Shown: positions 8,423 to 17,511 of the stretch, piece after piece
How the letters are laid out: the number at the start of each line of letters is the position of its first letter
Numbering within the stretch: the first letter of the stretch is position 1
Assembly: GCF_039697315.1 (NCBI RefSeq)
Contig: NZ_CP155619.1
Span: 5,890,001 to 5,954,000, forward strand
Source: Pseudomonas abietaniphila
GTDB taxonomy: Bacteria; Pseudomonadota; Gammaproteobacteria; Pseudomonadales; Pseudomonadaceae
DNA length: 64,000 nucleotides
Direction: 5' to 3'
Notes under the pieces: generated by a model
Told to the model about the DNA's origin: nothing
Database searches by the model: none
The model's input: only the letters and a program-made list of their open reading frames with translations
Translations under genes and position numbers: made by a program

Positions 8423-9028
8423 ATGAAACTTTTGCACATCGATTCCAGCATCCTTGGCGATCACTCCGCTTCGCGCCAACTGAGCCGCAGCGTCGTTCAG
8501 TCGTTCACCGCCACACAACCGGACACCCAAGTGGTTTACCGCGACCTGGCCAACGATGCGCTGAGCCACTTCTCCGGCGCTACCCTGGCTGCAGCCGGTA
8601 CGCCAGCCGAAGGCCGTGACGCGGCACAGAAGCTGGAAGTGGAAACCAACGAAGCCACGTTGGAAGAATTCCTGTCGTCCGACGTTGTAGTCATCGGCGC
8701 ACCAATGTACAACTTCACCATTCCTAGCCAACTGAAGGCATGGATCGACCGTATCACCGTTGCCGGTCGCACGTTCCGTTACACCGAAACCGGTCCGGAA
8801 GGTCTGTGCAAAGGCAAGAAAGTCGTGATCGTTTCCACCGCAGGCGGTTTGCATCAAGGTCAGCCGACCAGCGTCGGTCACGAAGACCTGCTCAAAGTGC
8901 TGTTCGGTTTCATCGGCGTGACCGACCTGCAGTTCGTGTTCGCCCACGGCCTGGCCTACGGTGACGAGCCGCGCGCCAATGCCATGACCGCTGCACAGAA
9001 ACACATCGAAGAAACGCTGTTCGCCTGA
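8423..9028 (+). CDS. azoR: FMN-dependent NADH-azoreductase
   Basis: A 201-residue flavodoxin-fold enzyme reducing quinones and azo compounds with NADH in two-electron steps. It starts [21 protein letters not shown], the phosphate-binding loop for FMN, and has the conserved [19 protein letters not shown] and STAGGLHQG segments. The ATG at 8423 has GGAAG about 8 bases upstream; an earlier in-frame ATG would start inside the operator region. Transcribed away from the LysR regulator and followed by a strong terminator, so it is a single-gene unit. Confidence 0.93.
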   Translation: MKLLHIDSSILGDHSASRQLSRSVVQSFTATQPDTQVVYRDLANDALSHFSGATLAAAGTPAEGRDAAQKLEVETNEATLEEFLSSDVVVIGAPMYNFTIPSQLKAWIDRITVAGRTFRYTETGPEGLCKGKKVVIVSTAGGLHQGQPTSVGHEDLLKVLFGFIGVTDLQFVFAHGLAYGDEPRANAMTAAQKHIEETLFA

Positions 9029-9098
9029 TTGCCGATGTGAGCGCTAATAAGCGGTAAGCGCTCTTCGCAACCCGCAGCACGCGCTCTTCGAACGAGCT

Positions 9099-9148
9099 AA
9101 AAGCCCCATCGCCCAAGGCCCCACGCCGACAGGTGAAGGGGCTTTTTT
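9099..9148 (+). terminator. Rho-independent terminator of azoR
   Basis: AAAAGCCCC (9099-9107) pairs with GGGGCTTTT (9138-9146), inside a run of six T residues (9143-9148), 70 bases after the azoR stop. Confidence 0.8.
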
Positions 9149-9448
9149 CGTTTTCGCGCGGGTTAAAGCACCGCGTTCAGCCAGGCGACAGCCTTTGCGA
9201 TTTCTTTGCGCGTAAGCTTTTGCGTATCGCAGTAAAATTGCCGCAGATTCGGCCACTGCTTTCTTTGATTCGGCCAACGCCCTTTAATTTTCTGAGCTTG
9301 GCCCGCCTTGTGCACTATTGATCTAAGAACCTTTCTGAATGTTATCGATACTGATGTGTCAGATGGCTACAGACAGCGTTTTACAAGGACCTCAGGCCAC
9401 AGGCGTCTGAATTGGAAAGCGCGGATTGATAAGGTGAGGGGCATTGCA
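9149..9448. other. Intergenic region before the exported hydrolase
   Basis: About 300 bases of moderate AT content. A GATTCGGCCA decamer occurs twice (near 9245 and 9270). It should contain the promoter of the downstream hydrolase; no clear promoter, RNA or coding sequence was identified. Confidence 0.4.
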
Positions 9449-10489
9449 ATGATGCGTCTTTGTGCAGTGATGGTAATTAGCCTGTTCGGTAGCCTGCTTT
9501 CGGTGCAGGCCAGTGAGCTGGAGACCTGGAGCGTAGGCTTTCACGAGCTGACGTTCCTTGATCCGCTGGATTCACGGCCTATGCACGCCTACGCTTTTTA
9601 TCCCTCGACCGACGAAGAAAAGGTCACCCGCGTCCAGGGTTATCCCATCGAGGCGACCGAAGACGCCAAAATCGCCATGGGGCGCTTTCCGCTGCTGATG
9701 CTGTCCCATGGCAACACCGGTACACCGCTGGCGCAGCACGACCTGGCGACATCATTGGCTCGCAAGGGCTTTGTCGTGGTCGCCGTATTCCATCCCGGCG
9801 ATAACTACCTCGATCACAGTCGCCTCGGTAGCCTGAGCAACCTGTACGGGCGACCGCTGCAAATCTCAGAGGCCATCAGCGCGGCGTTGCTCGATCCGAT
9901 GCTTTCTCCGTACATCAGTGCTCGACGAGTCGGCGTGATCGGCTATTCGGCGGGTGGGGAAACGGCGTTGATTCTGGCAGGCGCGCAGCCCGATCTGCAG
10001 CGTTTGCGTCATTACTGCACGCAACGCCCTCAGGACCGCGATGCCTGCAAGACGCAGGGCGAACTGCTGGCCGATCGTGACGATCTGCACGCGCAAGCCG
10101 ACCCTCGCGTTGGTGCGCTGATGCTGATGGCGCCGCTGGGCTTGATGTTTGGCCGCCATACCCTGGCGGACGTTCATGTGCCGGTGCTGCTGTACAGCGG
10201 CGACGGGGATGAACTGCTGGCCATCGACAAGAACGCTGAGGCGCTGGCACGCAAGCTGCCTGAGGTGTCGGATTTCAAACTGCTGGCCGGTGCCGGGCAC
10301 TTTGTTTTCATGGCGCCATGCGATGACGAACAACGTGCCACGCAGCCGGTGTTGTGCACTGATGCCATTGGCGTCGACCGTGAAGACATTCACCGTAACC
10401 TGAGCAGCGAGGCGGTGCGGTTTTTTGGGACCGCGTTAGGCACGCCGATCAGTACGGCTGGCATGCAGACGGCGGTGCATCGTCAGTAA
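9449..10489 (+). CDS. Exported alpha/beta hydrolase (dienelactone-hydrolase / PAF-acetylhydrolase-like)
   Basis: A 346-residue protein with a Sec signal peptide (MMRLCAVMVISLFGSLLSVQA, about 21 residues). Catalytic elements: oxyanion-loop SHGNTG (86-91), nucleophile elbow GYSAG with Ser167, acidic residue in SGDGDELL (D252/D254) and His284 in GAGHFVF. The start is one of two adjacent ATGs (9449, 9452) behind AAGGTGAGGGG. The insertion CTQRPQDRDACKTQGELL holds two cysteines likely to form a periplasmic disulfide. Ester substrate unknown. Expressed alone. Confidence 0.85.
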   Translation: MMRLCAVMVISLFGSLLSVQASELETWSVGFHELTFLDPLDSRPMHAYAFYPSTDEEKVTRVQGYPIEATEDAKIAMGRFPLLMLSHGNTGTPLAQHDLATSLARKGFVVVAVFHPGDNYLDHSRLGSLSNLYGRPLQISEAISAALLDPMLSPYISARRVGVIGYSAGGETALILAGAQPDLQRLRHYCTQRPQDRDACKTQGELLADRDDLHAQADPRVGALMLMAPLGLMFGRHTLADVHVPVLLYSGDGDELLAIDKNAEALARKLPEVSDFKLLAGAGHFVFMAPCDDEQRATQPVLCTDAIGVDREDIHRNLSSEAVRFFGTALGTPISTAGMQTAVHRQ

Positions 10490-10898
10490 GTCCCGCTGAT
10501 GTAGAGTGTGCATTTCCACTGTCTGGAGTGATGCTGAGAGTTTGGTTTGTCCTAACGTACAAACTGTTCCGCCTTCGGCGGGTTACTTGAAAAGACACCA
10601 AGTCACCAAGTGTCCTGGCTCCTGGTTAGGCCCGACTTCGTCGGGTACCCGCACTCCGACGACGCTCCGTGGGCCCGCGCCGAACGGACATCCCTATCCT
10701 GACGGCGCTCTCGCGGCATCCATGCCGCTCGACCCACTCCGCGCCGTCTGCGTTTGGCCTGCACCCAAGTCGCGTTTTGTGGTGTTTGGCCTGCTGCGGT
10801 ATGAAGATCAAAAGCCACGGCGCGCTTTGCGCCAATTGCTCGCAGGCCGAGTGCTGATCGCTACAGGCCCGAACGGAAAACCTCTTGAGACTGATCGA
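10490..10898. repeat. Non-coding segment resembling a dispersed Pseudomonas intergenic element
   Basis: About 410 bases with no credible gene. It holds two compact TTC-loop hairpins, CCGCC-TTC-GGCGG at 10569-10581 and CCCGAC-TTC-GTCGGG at 10631-10645, flanking AAAGACACCAAGTCACCAAG-like direct repeats (CACCAAG twice, near 10597). Open frames on both strands are biased in composition and look like translated non-coding DNA. From memory this type of sequence recurs between genes in Pseudomonas genomes; I could not verify copy number here. Confidence 0.4.
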
Positions 10899-11768
10899 TC
10901 AATGCCCCGACCGAATCACTTTCCCGCGCCGTTCGGCGATTTGACGGGCTTGGCCGTCGCGCTGTTTGCCGGTACGGGCTTCGCTGATCAGCGCAGGAAT
11001 CAGGGGGCCTTCGGGGAGGTTCTTCCAGAATCGCGTCGGGAGGTGGCCTTGCATGACTTTGGGGTTCAGCCGTGCAGGGTTAAAGATGTGGCTGTAATAG
11101 GTCAGCCACAATTCGCCGTGAGGGTCGTCGGCGTTGCGCGCCAGTGACTGCCATGCGGCGGGGCACTGGCGCTTGTGGATCAAGCGCTCGCCGTCATAGA
11201 ACACGCCATCCTTGGGCGTCGCAATCATCCAGCGGTGTTTGCCCATTCGCCCGACGAAGTGCTGGCTGGCGCTGTGCAGAATATCGTGGGCAGGCTCATG
11301 CCAGGCCACGTACTCGGGCAGCTTTTGTGTCTCCAGCAGCGCAGCCTTGACCTCCAGGTCTTTGCCAACGTTGCAGGGCGGCAAGGCGATAAAGCGCAGG
11401 AAGGCATGCAGGTGATGGGCCTCGCGACTGACTTGTTTGAGCCGACGGTGCACTTCGCTGCCCAGTTTGTCGCCCGCCAGCATGGCCGTCCGGTCGCCAT
11501 GACTCACTCGCCACAACACTTCATACAGCAGACTCCAGCGCTGATCACCGCAATACTGCGCGGCGTTTTGCAGCAACTCCAGCAGCTCGAGCGGGACTCT
11601 TGCCTGGAACGGTCCGTTGTGTGGCGGGTAGTGGTCGTCGCTGGCGAACAGGTCGGCGTCTTCCTTCACGCTCCAGCTCACTTGATCCGGGTCGATCTGA
11701 TGACTCAACAGCCAGCGGGCTTGCTGGCGCCAGGTGTCGAACAGGTCGTCGCAATCAAGAATGATCAT
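10899..11768 (-). CDS. TIGR03915 / DUF4130 putative DNA-repair protein
   Basis: A 289-residue soluble protein of the family that is either a separate partner of the TIGR03916 radical SAM protein or fused to UdgX-type uracil-DNA glycosylases. Recognisable parts are VSREAHHLHAFLRFIAL, HEPAHDILHSASQHFVGRMG and the C-terminal LPTRFWKNLPEGPLIPALISEA. The ATG at 11768 overlaps the stop of the radical SAM gene (ATGA), so the two are translationally coupled; a GTG at 11774 would add two residues. A role in DNA lesion processing is inferred from the family and the SOS box upstream of the partner; no biochemical activity is established that I know of. Confidence 0.88.
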   Translation of the reverse strand: MIILDCDDLFDTWRQQARWLLSHQIDPDQVSWSVKEDADLFASDDHYPPHNGPFQARVPLELLELLQNAAQYCGDQRWSLLYEVLWRVSHGDRTAMLAGDKLGSEVHRRLKQVSREAHHLHAFLRFIALPPCNVGKDLEVKAALLETQKLPEYVAWHEPAHDILHSASQHFVGRMGKHRWMIATPKDGVFYDGERLIHKRQCPAAWQSLARNADDPHGELWLTYYSHIFNPARLNPKVMQGHLPTRFWKNLPEGPLIPALISEARTGKQRDGQARQIAERRGKVIRSGH

Positions 11769-12985
11769 GCCCACAGCGCCATTTGCTGAGGTTGCGGGCG
11801 GTTACGCAATTGCTCACGCAACGCGATGCTGGACGTGTCTGCCTGGCGCGGGTGGTAATCGCTGGTGATGATGAACGGCCTGGCTTTCGCCAACACGCAG
11901 CGCAAGCGCGTCAGGTCCTCGTACCGGATGCGACGCTGACGCCGCAGTTCGACCAGTCGCTTGGTCGTGCGAATACCGATGCCAGGGATTCGGGCGATCA
12001 TGGCGGGCTCGGCGCGGTTCAGGTCGAGGGGAAAGACATCCCGGTGTTCGAGCGCCCAAGCCAGTTTCGGGTCGATGTCCAGCGCCAGATGCCCGGGGCC
12101 GTCCAGCAGTTCCTTGGCGTTGTAGCCATAACTGCGCAGCAGGAAGTCGGCCTGGTACAGCCGGTGCTCGCGTAACAGCGGCGGTGCAGCCAGCGGCACG
12201 CTCTTCGGGCTGTTGGGAATCGGGCTGAACGCCGAGTAATACACCCGCTTGAGACGGAAGTCGCCATAAAGGGATTCGGCGGTGTGCAGCAGCGTGCTGT
12301 CGTCCGTTTCATCGGCGCCGACGATCATCTGGGTGCTTTGCCCAGCGGGGGTGAAACGCGGCGCTTTCGGCTCGTTCAGCACGGTCTGCTGCCCGGTGTA
12401 GATGGTCTGCATCGCCTGCTTGATCGAGCCCATTTCCTTTTCCGGCGCCAGGGTTTGCAGACCGAGTTGGGTCGGCAGTTCAATGTTGACGCTCAGGCGA
12501 TCGGCATAACGCCCGGCTTCTTCGATGAGTGCAGGGTCGGCTTCGGGAATGGTCTTGAGGTGAATGTAGCCGCGGAATTCGTGTTCCTCGCGCAGCAGCT
12601 TCGCCACCCTCACCAGTTGCTCCATGGTGTAGTCCGCCGAGCGGATGATGCCGGAGCTCAGGAACAGGCCGCTGACGCAGTTGCGACGATAGAAGTCCAG
12701 GGTCAGCGTCACGACTTCTTCCGGGGTGAATCGTGCACGGGGGACGTCGCTGGAGCGGCGATTGATGCAGTATTGGCAGTCGTACAGGCAGAAGTTGGTG
12801 AGCAGGATCTTCAGCAGCGAGACGCAGCGACCGTCGGGGGTATAGCTGTGGCAAATGCCCATGCCGTTGGTAGAGCCGATGCCGGACTTGCCCTCGGAAC
12901 TGCGCTTGGGTGCGGCACTGCTGGCGCAGGAAGCGTCGTACTTGGCCGCATCAGCGAGGATGCTCAGCTTGTCGATCAGCTGCAT
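11765..12985 (-). CDS. TIGR03916 putative DNA modification/repair radical SAM protein
   Basis: A 406-residue radical SAM enzyme. The [4Fe-4S]-binding cysteines are C66, C70 and C73 in CLYDCQYC, the standard CxxxCxxC. The barrel follows (LFLSSGIIRSADYTMEQL, IHLKTIPEAD), and near residue 330-350 there is a helix-hairpin-helix DNA-binding motif, IARIPGIGIRTTKRLVEL. The combination of radical chemistry and HhH suggests action on DNA. First gene of a two-gene operon with the DUF4130 partner, and its promoter carries a perfect LexA-type box just upstream, so induction by DNA damage is expected. Confidence 0.92.
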   Translation of the reverse strand: MQLIDKLSILADAAKYDASCASSAAPKRSSEGKSGIGSTNGMGICHSYTPDGRCVSLLKILLTNFCLYDCQYCINRRSSDVPRARFTPEEVVTLTLDFYRRNCVSGLFLSSGIIRSADYTMEQLVRVAKLLREEHEFRGYIHLKTIPEADPALIEEAGRYADRLSVNIELPTQLGLQTLAPEKEMGSIKQAMQTIYTGQQTVLNEPKAPRFTPAGQSTQMIVGADETDDSTLLHTAESLYGDFRLKRVYYSAFSPIPNSPKSVPLAAPPLLREHRLYQADFLLRSYGYNAKELLDGPGHLALDIDPKLAWALEHRDVFPLDLNRAEPAMIARIPGIGIRTTKRLVELRRQRRIRYEDLTRLRCVLAKARPFIITSDYHPRQADTSSIALREQLRNRPQPQQMALWA

Positions 12986-12992
12986 GGGAATT

Positions 12993-13022
12993 CTCGATAC
13001 TGTTTTTATGTACAGTATCGAG
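12993..13022 (-). promoter_or_regulatory. LexA/SOS box upstream of the radical SAM gene
   Basis: A CTGT-N8-ACAG core at 13000-13015 matches the LexA consensus exactly, and the palindrome extends outward to 11-bp arms CTCGATACTGT (12993-13003) and ACAGTATCGAG (13012-13022). It ends only 7 bases before the ATG of the minus-strand radical SAM gene, so bound LexA would block transcription start or early elongation. Confidence 0.85.
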
Positions 13023-13107
13023 ATGTTGCGTAATGGACAAGGCCTGAATGAATGGATAAGCGTCGCGGGTTACACCCGTGCAAGGGATAACCCATCCTGT
13101 CTCGCGC

Positions 13108-13755
13108 TTAGCTGATGCGCTGGACCAGATCCTTGAGTTCGCCGAAATTCTTCACCCGGTGAAAGTTGGTGTGGTTCAGGAATTCAGAGAAATCAGTGTC
13201 ATGGCCATAACCGGCCACCTGCGCACCGGCACCTAGACCTGCCTGAACACCCGGCACGCTGTCTTCGACCAGCAGGCACTCTTCGGGCTTCAGGCCGAGC
13301 AAGTCGGCGGCGTGTTCGATGAGGATCGGAGAGGGCTTCCAGGCGTCCACTTCGTAGGCGCTGACAATCAATCCGTGGAAGACGTCCAGCAGGCCCACGG
13401 TGCTCAGGCAGGTTTCGATTTTGCTGCGCGGCCCGTTGGACGCCACGCATTTGGGCAGTGACAGCCCTCGGACAAATTCCACGGCGCCCGGCATTTCTTC
13501 AAGGCGTTCCTGCAGCAAGGGCAGGGTGCGCGCTCTGAAAGTGTTGACGATTTCGATGTTCGGCAGCCACGGGTAATCGCGGCACAACCCTTCCATGCAC
13601 AGTGCGAACTGCACACCGCGAAAGCGCTCCAGTACGTGTTCGAGGCTCAACGAAACCTGATGTTCTTCCAGTATGTCGCGCAGAAGCCCGGCAGCGAGGC
13701 GTTCGCTGTCCACCAGGGTTCCGTCGCAGTCAAAAATGACGCCGGCAATGTTCAA
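13108..13755 (-). CDS. HAD-superfamily (subfamily IA) phosphatase
   Basis: A 215-residue haloacid-dehalogenase hydrolase with motif I FDCDGTLVDSE (nucleophile D9), motif II in CVASNGPRSK, the catalytic lysine in AWKPSP and motif III LVEDSVPGVQAG. A helical cap lies between residues about 15 and 85. Start: a TTG at 13755 with GGGAGA 7 bases upstream; an upstream in-frame ATG (near 13805) has no such site. Substrate is probably a small phosphorylated metabolite. A small CGGGT-TAC-ACCCG hairpin at 13066-13078 follows the gene and may aid termination. Confidence 0.85.
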   Translation of the reverse strand: MNIAGVIFDCDGTLVDSERLAAGLLRDILEEHQVSLSLEHVLERFRGVQFALCMEGLCRDYPWLPNIEIVNTFRARTLPLLQERLEEMPGAVEFVRGLSLPKCVASNGPRSKIETCLSTVGLLDVFHGLIVSAYEVDAWKPSPILIEHAADLLGLKPEECLLVEDSVPGVQAGLGAGAQVAGYGHDTDFSEFLNHTNFHRVKNFGELKDLVQRIS

Positions 13756-13903
13756 ACAGGATTCTCCCGAGTTGCGTGATCGTGTTTGGGGCGGTTCGAC
13801 CGGCATTATCCAGAAAAGTTGAGAAAGGGATGTGAAGACTGACCTACGGTCGGGGTAAGCGCGCCGAACGAGGAGGTCGTCCGGCACGCCGATGACGCGC
13901 AGA

Positions 13904-14857
13904 TTAAAGCTGAACGGGGGTGACGAGTGAACCGTCGGCGAAGTACGCGCTGACGTTGGCGAACACCAGATCGGCCATCGCCTGCCGGGTTTCGTAGGTG
14001 CCGCTGCCGATGTGCGGCGTCAGCACCACGCTGTCCAGCGACATCAGTTCGGCAGGCACATTCGGCTCGTCTTCAAACACGTCGAGGCCCGCGCCGGCAA
14101 TCTCCGATTCCAGCAACGACGCCACCAGGGCTTTTTCGTCGACCACCGAACCGCGTGCCACGTTGATCAGGTATGACTTCGGCCCCAGGGCCTTGAGCAC
14201 GTCACGGTTGATCAGATGCTGGGTGTCGGGACCGCCCGGCACGATGACGATCAGGTAGTCCGACGCCCGGGCCAGTTCCTGCAAGTCTGCATAGTGGGTG
14301 TAAGACACATCAGCGTACGGTTGGCCGCGTCGGAAGTACGCAATGTTCATCTCGAACGCTGCTGCCCGTTTGGCGATGGTCTTGCCGATCTTGCCCAGGC
14401 CGACGATGCCGCAGGTTTTGCCGCACAGGTCGTTGCCCAACGGAAATTTACCCGTGGGCCACTGGCCCGCGCGCACGAAACGTTCGGCCTGGCTGATGCG
14501 CCGCGAAACGCACAGCATCAGGGCCATGGCCGTTTCGGCAACGGCGTTATTCAGCACGTCGGGCGTATTGCTCAGCTGGATGCCACGGCGGGCCAGGTAG
14601 GCCGTGTCGACGGCGTCGTAGCCGACACCGAAGCTGTTGACGACTTGCAGGTTCGGCAAACGGTCCAGCAGGGCGTTGTCGGTGCCGTATACGCCGCTGG
14701 TGATCACGCCGCGGACCTTGTCGCCGTGCTCGGCGGCCCAGGCGTCGAGGTCCTTTATTTCCCAGCGATTGTGGACGGTGAAATCGCGGTCCAGGTTCTG
14801 CGTCAACGCCGCATGCATCGGCCCCCAGACCAGTACGTCGGCTTTCTTGTCGCTCAT
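13904..14857 (-). CDS. D-2-hydroxyacid dehydrogenase (glyoxylate/hydroxypyruvate reductase-like)
   Basis: A 317-residue NAD(P)-dependent dehydrogenase. It has the Rossmann motif GIVGLGKIGKTIAKR and the catalytic Arg (NVARGSVVDE), Glu (DVFEDEP) and His (LTPHIGSGT). The ATG at 14857 has an ideal GGAGGA 6 bases upstream. It lies 76 bases after the sodium:solute symporter on the same strand, suggesting an operon that imports an organic acid and reduces or oxidises it. The exact substrate (glyoxylate, hydroxypyruvate or another 2-keto acid) is not shown. Confidence 0.9.
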   Translation of the reverse strand: MSDKKADVLVWGPMHAALTQNLDRDFTVHNRWEIKDLDAWAAEHGDKVRGVITSGVYGTDNALLDRLPNLQVVNSFGVGYDAVDTAYLARRGIQLSNTPDVLNNAVAETAMALMLCVSRRISQAERFVRAGQWPTGKFPLGNDLCGKTCGIVGLGKIGKTIAKRAAAFEMNIAYFRRGQPYADVSYTHYADLQELARASDYLIVIVPGGPDTQHLINRDVLKALGPKSYLINVARGSVVDEKALVASLLESEIAGAGLDVFEDEPNVPAELMSLDSVVLTPHIGSGTYETRQAMADLVFANVSAYFADGSLVTPVQL

Positions 14858-14933
14858 GTTTCCTCCTTGCGGCGCGGCGTCGATCAGTCGAGGCCACGCC
14901 TTTCTGTACACAGCTTTCACTGACGAAATCGCT

Positions 14934-16337
14934 TCAGCCGTTCTTGTTTAACACAGGTTGTGCTTCTGAACGCCCGGTTTTGAGCAGTTCGGCGATGGCC
15001 ATGGTGACCATGGGTGCGAACAGCGCGAAGTACGAGCTGTCGATGCCGTACGGGTTGCCCGCCAAGAACCAGCCGATGGTCGAAAACACTGACAGAATCA
15101 CGCCGGCCAGTGCGCCACGGCCGGTGCCGAATTTCGGCGCGTAGAAACACATCAGCACGATCACCGCGAGGGTGGCGCGCAGGGCTTTACCCAGAAAAGC
15201 GATCAACAGGATCTTGTCGGCGTACAGCGCCAGAATCAGCGGCAGGAAACCGATGACGATGATGGCCAGACGAATGAAGATCACCGACTTGCGGTCATTA
15301 TTTTCCTTGTTGAAGAAGGGGTCGTAGAAGTCCTTCATCGCCAGCGTGGCAGAGGCCAGGGTGTTGGCCGAAATGCCGCCGAACAGCGCACCGGCCAGAC
15401 CGATGACCACCAGGCTCGCCGAAAAAGTCGGCATGTGGGCGATGAGCACGGGAAATGCGTCGATGGACTTGATGCCCGGGTAAAGGTAGGCGCTGCACAT
15501 CCCGATGCCCGCCGCCATCAGGCCGAAGGGGATCATCAGCGATGAGACATAAAAGCACGCGCGTTTGGCGGTTTTCTCGTCCTTGGTGCTGACCAGCGCT
15601 TGGATCACATATTGGGTCGCGAAGATCGAACCGATACCGCCGATCATCCAGGCAAAGATCTGGCCCCAGCCCACGCCCGTGAAGTCGAACATGGTCGCAG
15701 GCAGTCTGGCTTGCATGGCGCCGATGCCGCCCGTGGCGTTCAGGGCGAACGCCAGCGCGAGCACAATGCCGATGTACTTGATGACCGCGTGCACGAAGTT
15801 GGTGTAGACCACCGACCGCATGCCACCGACGCTGACGTAGAACACCGTGATGACCCCGACCAGCAGAATCGCCAGGGTCTTGTCGATGTTCAATACCGCC
15901 GCCAGCACGGCGCCGCCACTGGCGTACAGCGCCACCGACACGATGCTCAGGGCGCAGATGGTCAGCACGGACGCTGCGTAGCGTGTGCCTTGGCCGTAGT
16001 TCTGCGCGAGGATGCCGGAGATGGTGTTGAGGCCGGTGTCACGGTATTTCTTGGCCAGCACCAATGCCAACAGCAAGAAGCCCAGTGACAAGGCAACCAG
16101 GTTCCAGGCAGCGGAGATGCCGGCCTCGAAGCCTTTCTGTGCGGTGCCAATGCTCACCGAGCTGCCGATGAACTCCGACAGCAACAGCGCGCCGATCAGG
16201 AAGGGGGGGAAACTGCGTCCACCGCCGGTGAATCCGTCACTGCTCTTGGCGTGTTTACGCACGCTGTAGCCGATGTAGGACATGACAACGAAGTAGCCTG
16301 CGGTCAGGCAAAGGATGATTGTTATTCTTGGGTCCAT
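14934..16337 (-). CDS. Sodium:solute symporter (SSS family)
   Basis: A 467-residue inner-membrane transporter with about 12-13 membrane segments starting MDPRITIILCLTAGYFVVMSYIGYSV. SSS features include SSDGFTGGGRSFPPFLIGALLLSEFIG and the GISANTLASATLAMKDFYDPF region of the sodium-binding fold. GGAGAGAAC sits just before the ATG. Co-directional with the 2-hydroxyacid dehydrogenase, so uptake of a small carboxylate is a reasonable inference, but pantothenate, proline or polyol substrates cannot be excluded. Confidence 0.9.
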   Translation of the reverse strand: MDPRITIILCLTAGYFVVMSYIGYSVRKHAKSSDGFTGGGRSFPPFLIGALLLSEFIGSSVSIGTAQKGFEAGISAAWNLVALSLGFLLLALVLAKKYRDTGLNTISGILAQNYGQGTRYAASVLTICALSIVSVALYASGGAVLAAVLNIDKTLAILLVGVITVFYVSVGGMRSVVYTNFVHAVIKYIGIVLALAFALNATGGIGAMQARLPATMFDFTGVGWGQIFAWMIGGIGSIFATQYVIQALVSTKDEKTAKRACFYVSSLMIPFGLMAAGIGMCSAYLYPGIKSIDAFPVLIAHMPTFSASLVVIGLAGALFGGISANTLASATLAMKDFYDPFFNKENNDRKSVIFIRLAIIVIGFLPLILALYADKILLIAFLGKALRATLAVIVLMCFYAPKFGTGRGALAGVILSVFSTIGWFLAGNPYGIDSSYFALFAPMVTMAIAELLKTGRSEAQPVLNKNG

Positions 16338-16856
16338 GTTCTCTCCGTCCCCAGGTGACAGGGCGCGTGGTCGGGTGAGTCGAGCGGGTGTGGAATGTGT
16401 CCAAGCGCCTGTTGTTGTCAGACGACGTGGCGAGTTTCGGGCGCAGGTCTGGCGCAGGCCTTGCTGTGCCGGAGCATGCTATTGCGAATGTCGGGCGGGG
16501 CTGGAAGGGGAGAAGTCGGACGAAGAAGCCGAGCAAACGGCGGGTGCAGGGCGGAAGCGTGTGTGTATTTTCATTGTTATTAGAGGCTCGTGATCAACGT
16601 TGGAAGGCAACTCAATACGAAGCGACCGTTATACGTCATCGTACAACGTAGGGCAATCGTACGCCTGTGAGTGCGCTAATCAAGAGCCATTGATCTGTGC
16701 GCGCAAAGACGCAAGACGTCAGCGGACGCGTTATTGAAAATCTTTCTGGGGTCTAGGCCTGATCCGCGGGGATTCGCGTGCTCACGAGTGCGGTGAGTCA
16801 GCGCTTCTCTCCTGACTGGAATCACCGCCGTCGTAAGCACGCTGCCTCTGTGTGAC
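16338..16856. other. Intergenic region upstream of the symporter operon
   Basis: About 520 bases without a convincing gene; open frames here have neither ribosome binding sites nor recognisable domains. It contains the palindrome at 16628-16647 and should include the symporter promoter, and the 3' untranslated end of the isochorismatase-like gene. Confidence 0.5.
16628..16647. promoter_or_regulatory. Imperfect palindrome, candidate GntR-type operator
   Basis: GTTATACG and CGTACAAC pair at 7 of 8 positions around a TCAT centre. The GTA/TAC-rich half-sites resemble operators of FadR-type GntR regulators. It lies about 290 bases before the symporter ATG; no GntR gene is adjacent. Tentative. Confidence 0.35.
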
Positions 16857-17408
16857 TTATTGTCCGTTCAAGAGTGATTCAGTCGACATCACCTCGGCGT
16901 ACGCAAACCCAAGCGCCGACATGAACGCCGCATGCACCTGAGCGGCCGGCACGGTGGTGCCATTGAACTCAAGGTCACGGCTGGCACAGGCATCGTGGAT
17001 GACCCTGACCTTGTAGCCCATGTCTGCCGCTGCACGGGTGGTGGCGTCGATGCACATGTGGCTCATGGAACCGATCACCACCAATTCCTCGACACCTTCC
17101 TTGTCCAGCAGCGCTTTCAGACCGGTTTCCCGGAAGGAATTGGGGAAGTGCTTGAGGATTACCGACTCCTCCCCTTGGTTGATCACCCTGGGGTGCAGCT
17201 TCGCGCCTTCGGAATTCGGGGTGAAAAACGGCGCATCTTCGCGGGTGAACTCGTGACGGATGTGAACCACCAGGCCGTTGCTGTCCCGTGTTGCCTGAAT
17301 GATCTTCGCCGCGTTGTCGGCGGCGGCATCGGCACCGACCAGAGGCCATTTGCCGCCAGGGAAGTAGTCGTTCTGGATATCGACTACGATGAGCGCTGAT
17401 TTGGACAT
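16857..17408 (-). CDS. Isochorismatase-like cysteine hydrolase
   Basis: A 183-residue enzyme with the Asp-Lys-Cys catalytic triad of nicotinamidase/isochorismatase-fold amidohydrolases: D10 in VVDIQNDYF, K86 in ILKHFPNSF and C119 in SHMCIDATTR. The ATG at 17408 follows GAGGA at about 7 bases. It is divergent from a GlxA-type AraC regulator with 103 bases between, a common pairing in which the regulator controls the hydrolase. The substrate is probably an amide or N-carbamoyl compound; true isochorismatase activity is unlikely since no siderophore genes are near. Confidence 0.88.
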   Translation of the reverse strand: MSKSALIVVDIQNDYFPGGKWPLVGADAAADNAAKIIQATRDSNGLVVHIRHEFTREDAPFFTPNSEGAKLHPRVINQGEESVILKHFPNSFRETGLKALLDKEGVEELVVIGSMSHMCIDATTRAAADMGYKVRVIHDACASRDLEFNGTTVPAAQVHAAFMSALGFAYAEVMSTESLLNGQ

Positions 17409-17511
17409 GTCTGCTTCCTCGGTTGGGATGGAATGGATGTGGGACCAGTATCGACCCTGCGCCGCGATGCGAGGATTGGCGACACCGACATTTGACGAGG
17501 GAAAACTGACA

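Noticed and set aside
12284..13033. 249-residue plus-strand open frame over the radical SAM gene
   Set aside because: Antisense shadow; it would also run through the SOS box and has no ribosome binding site or domain.
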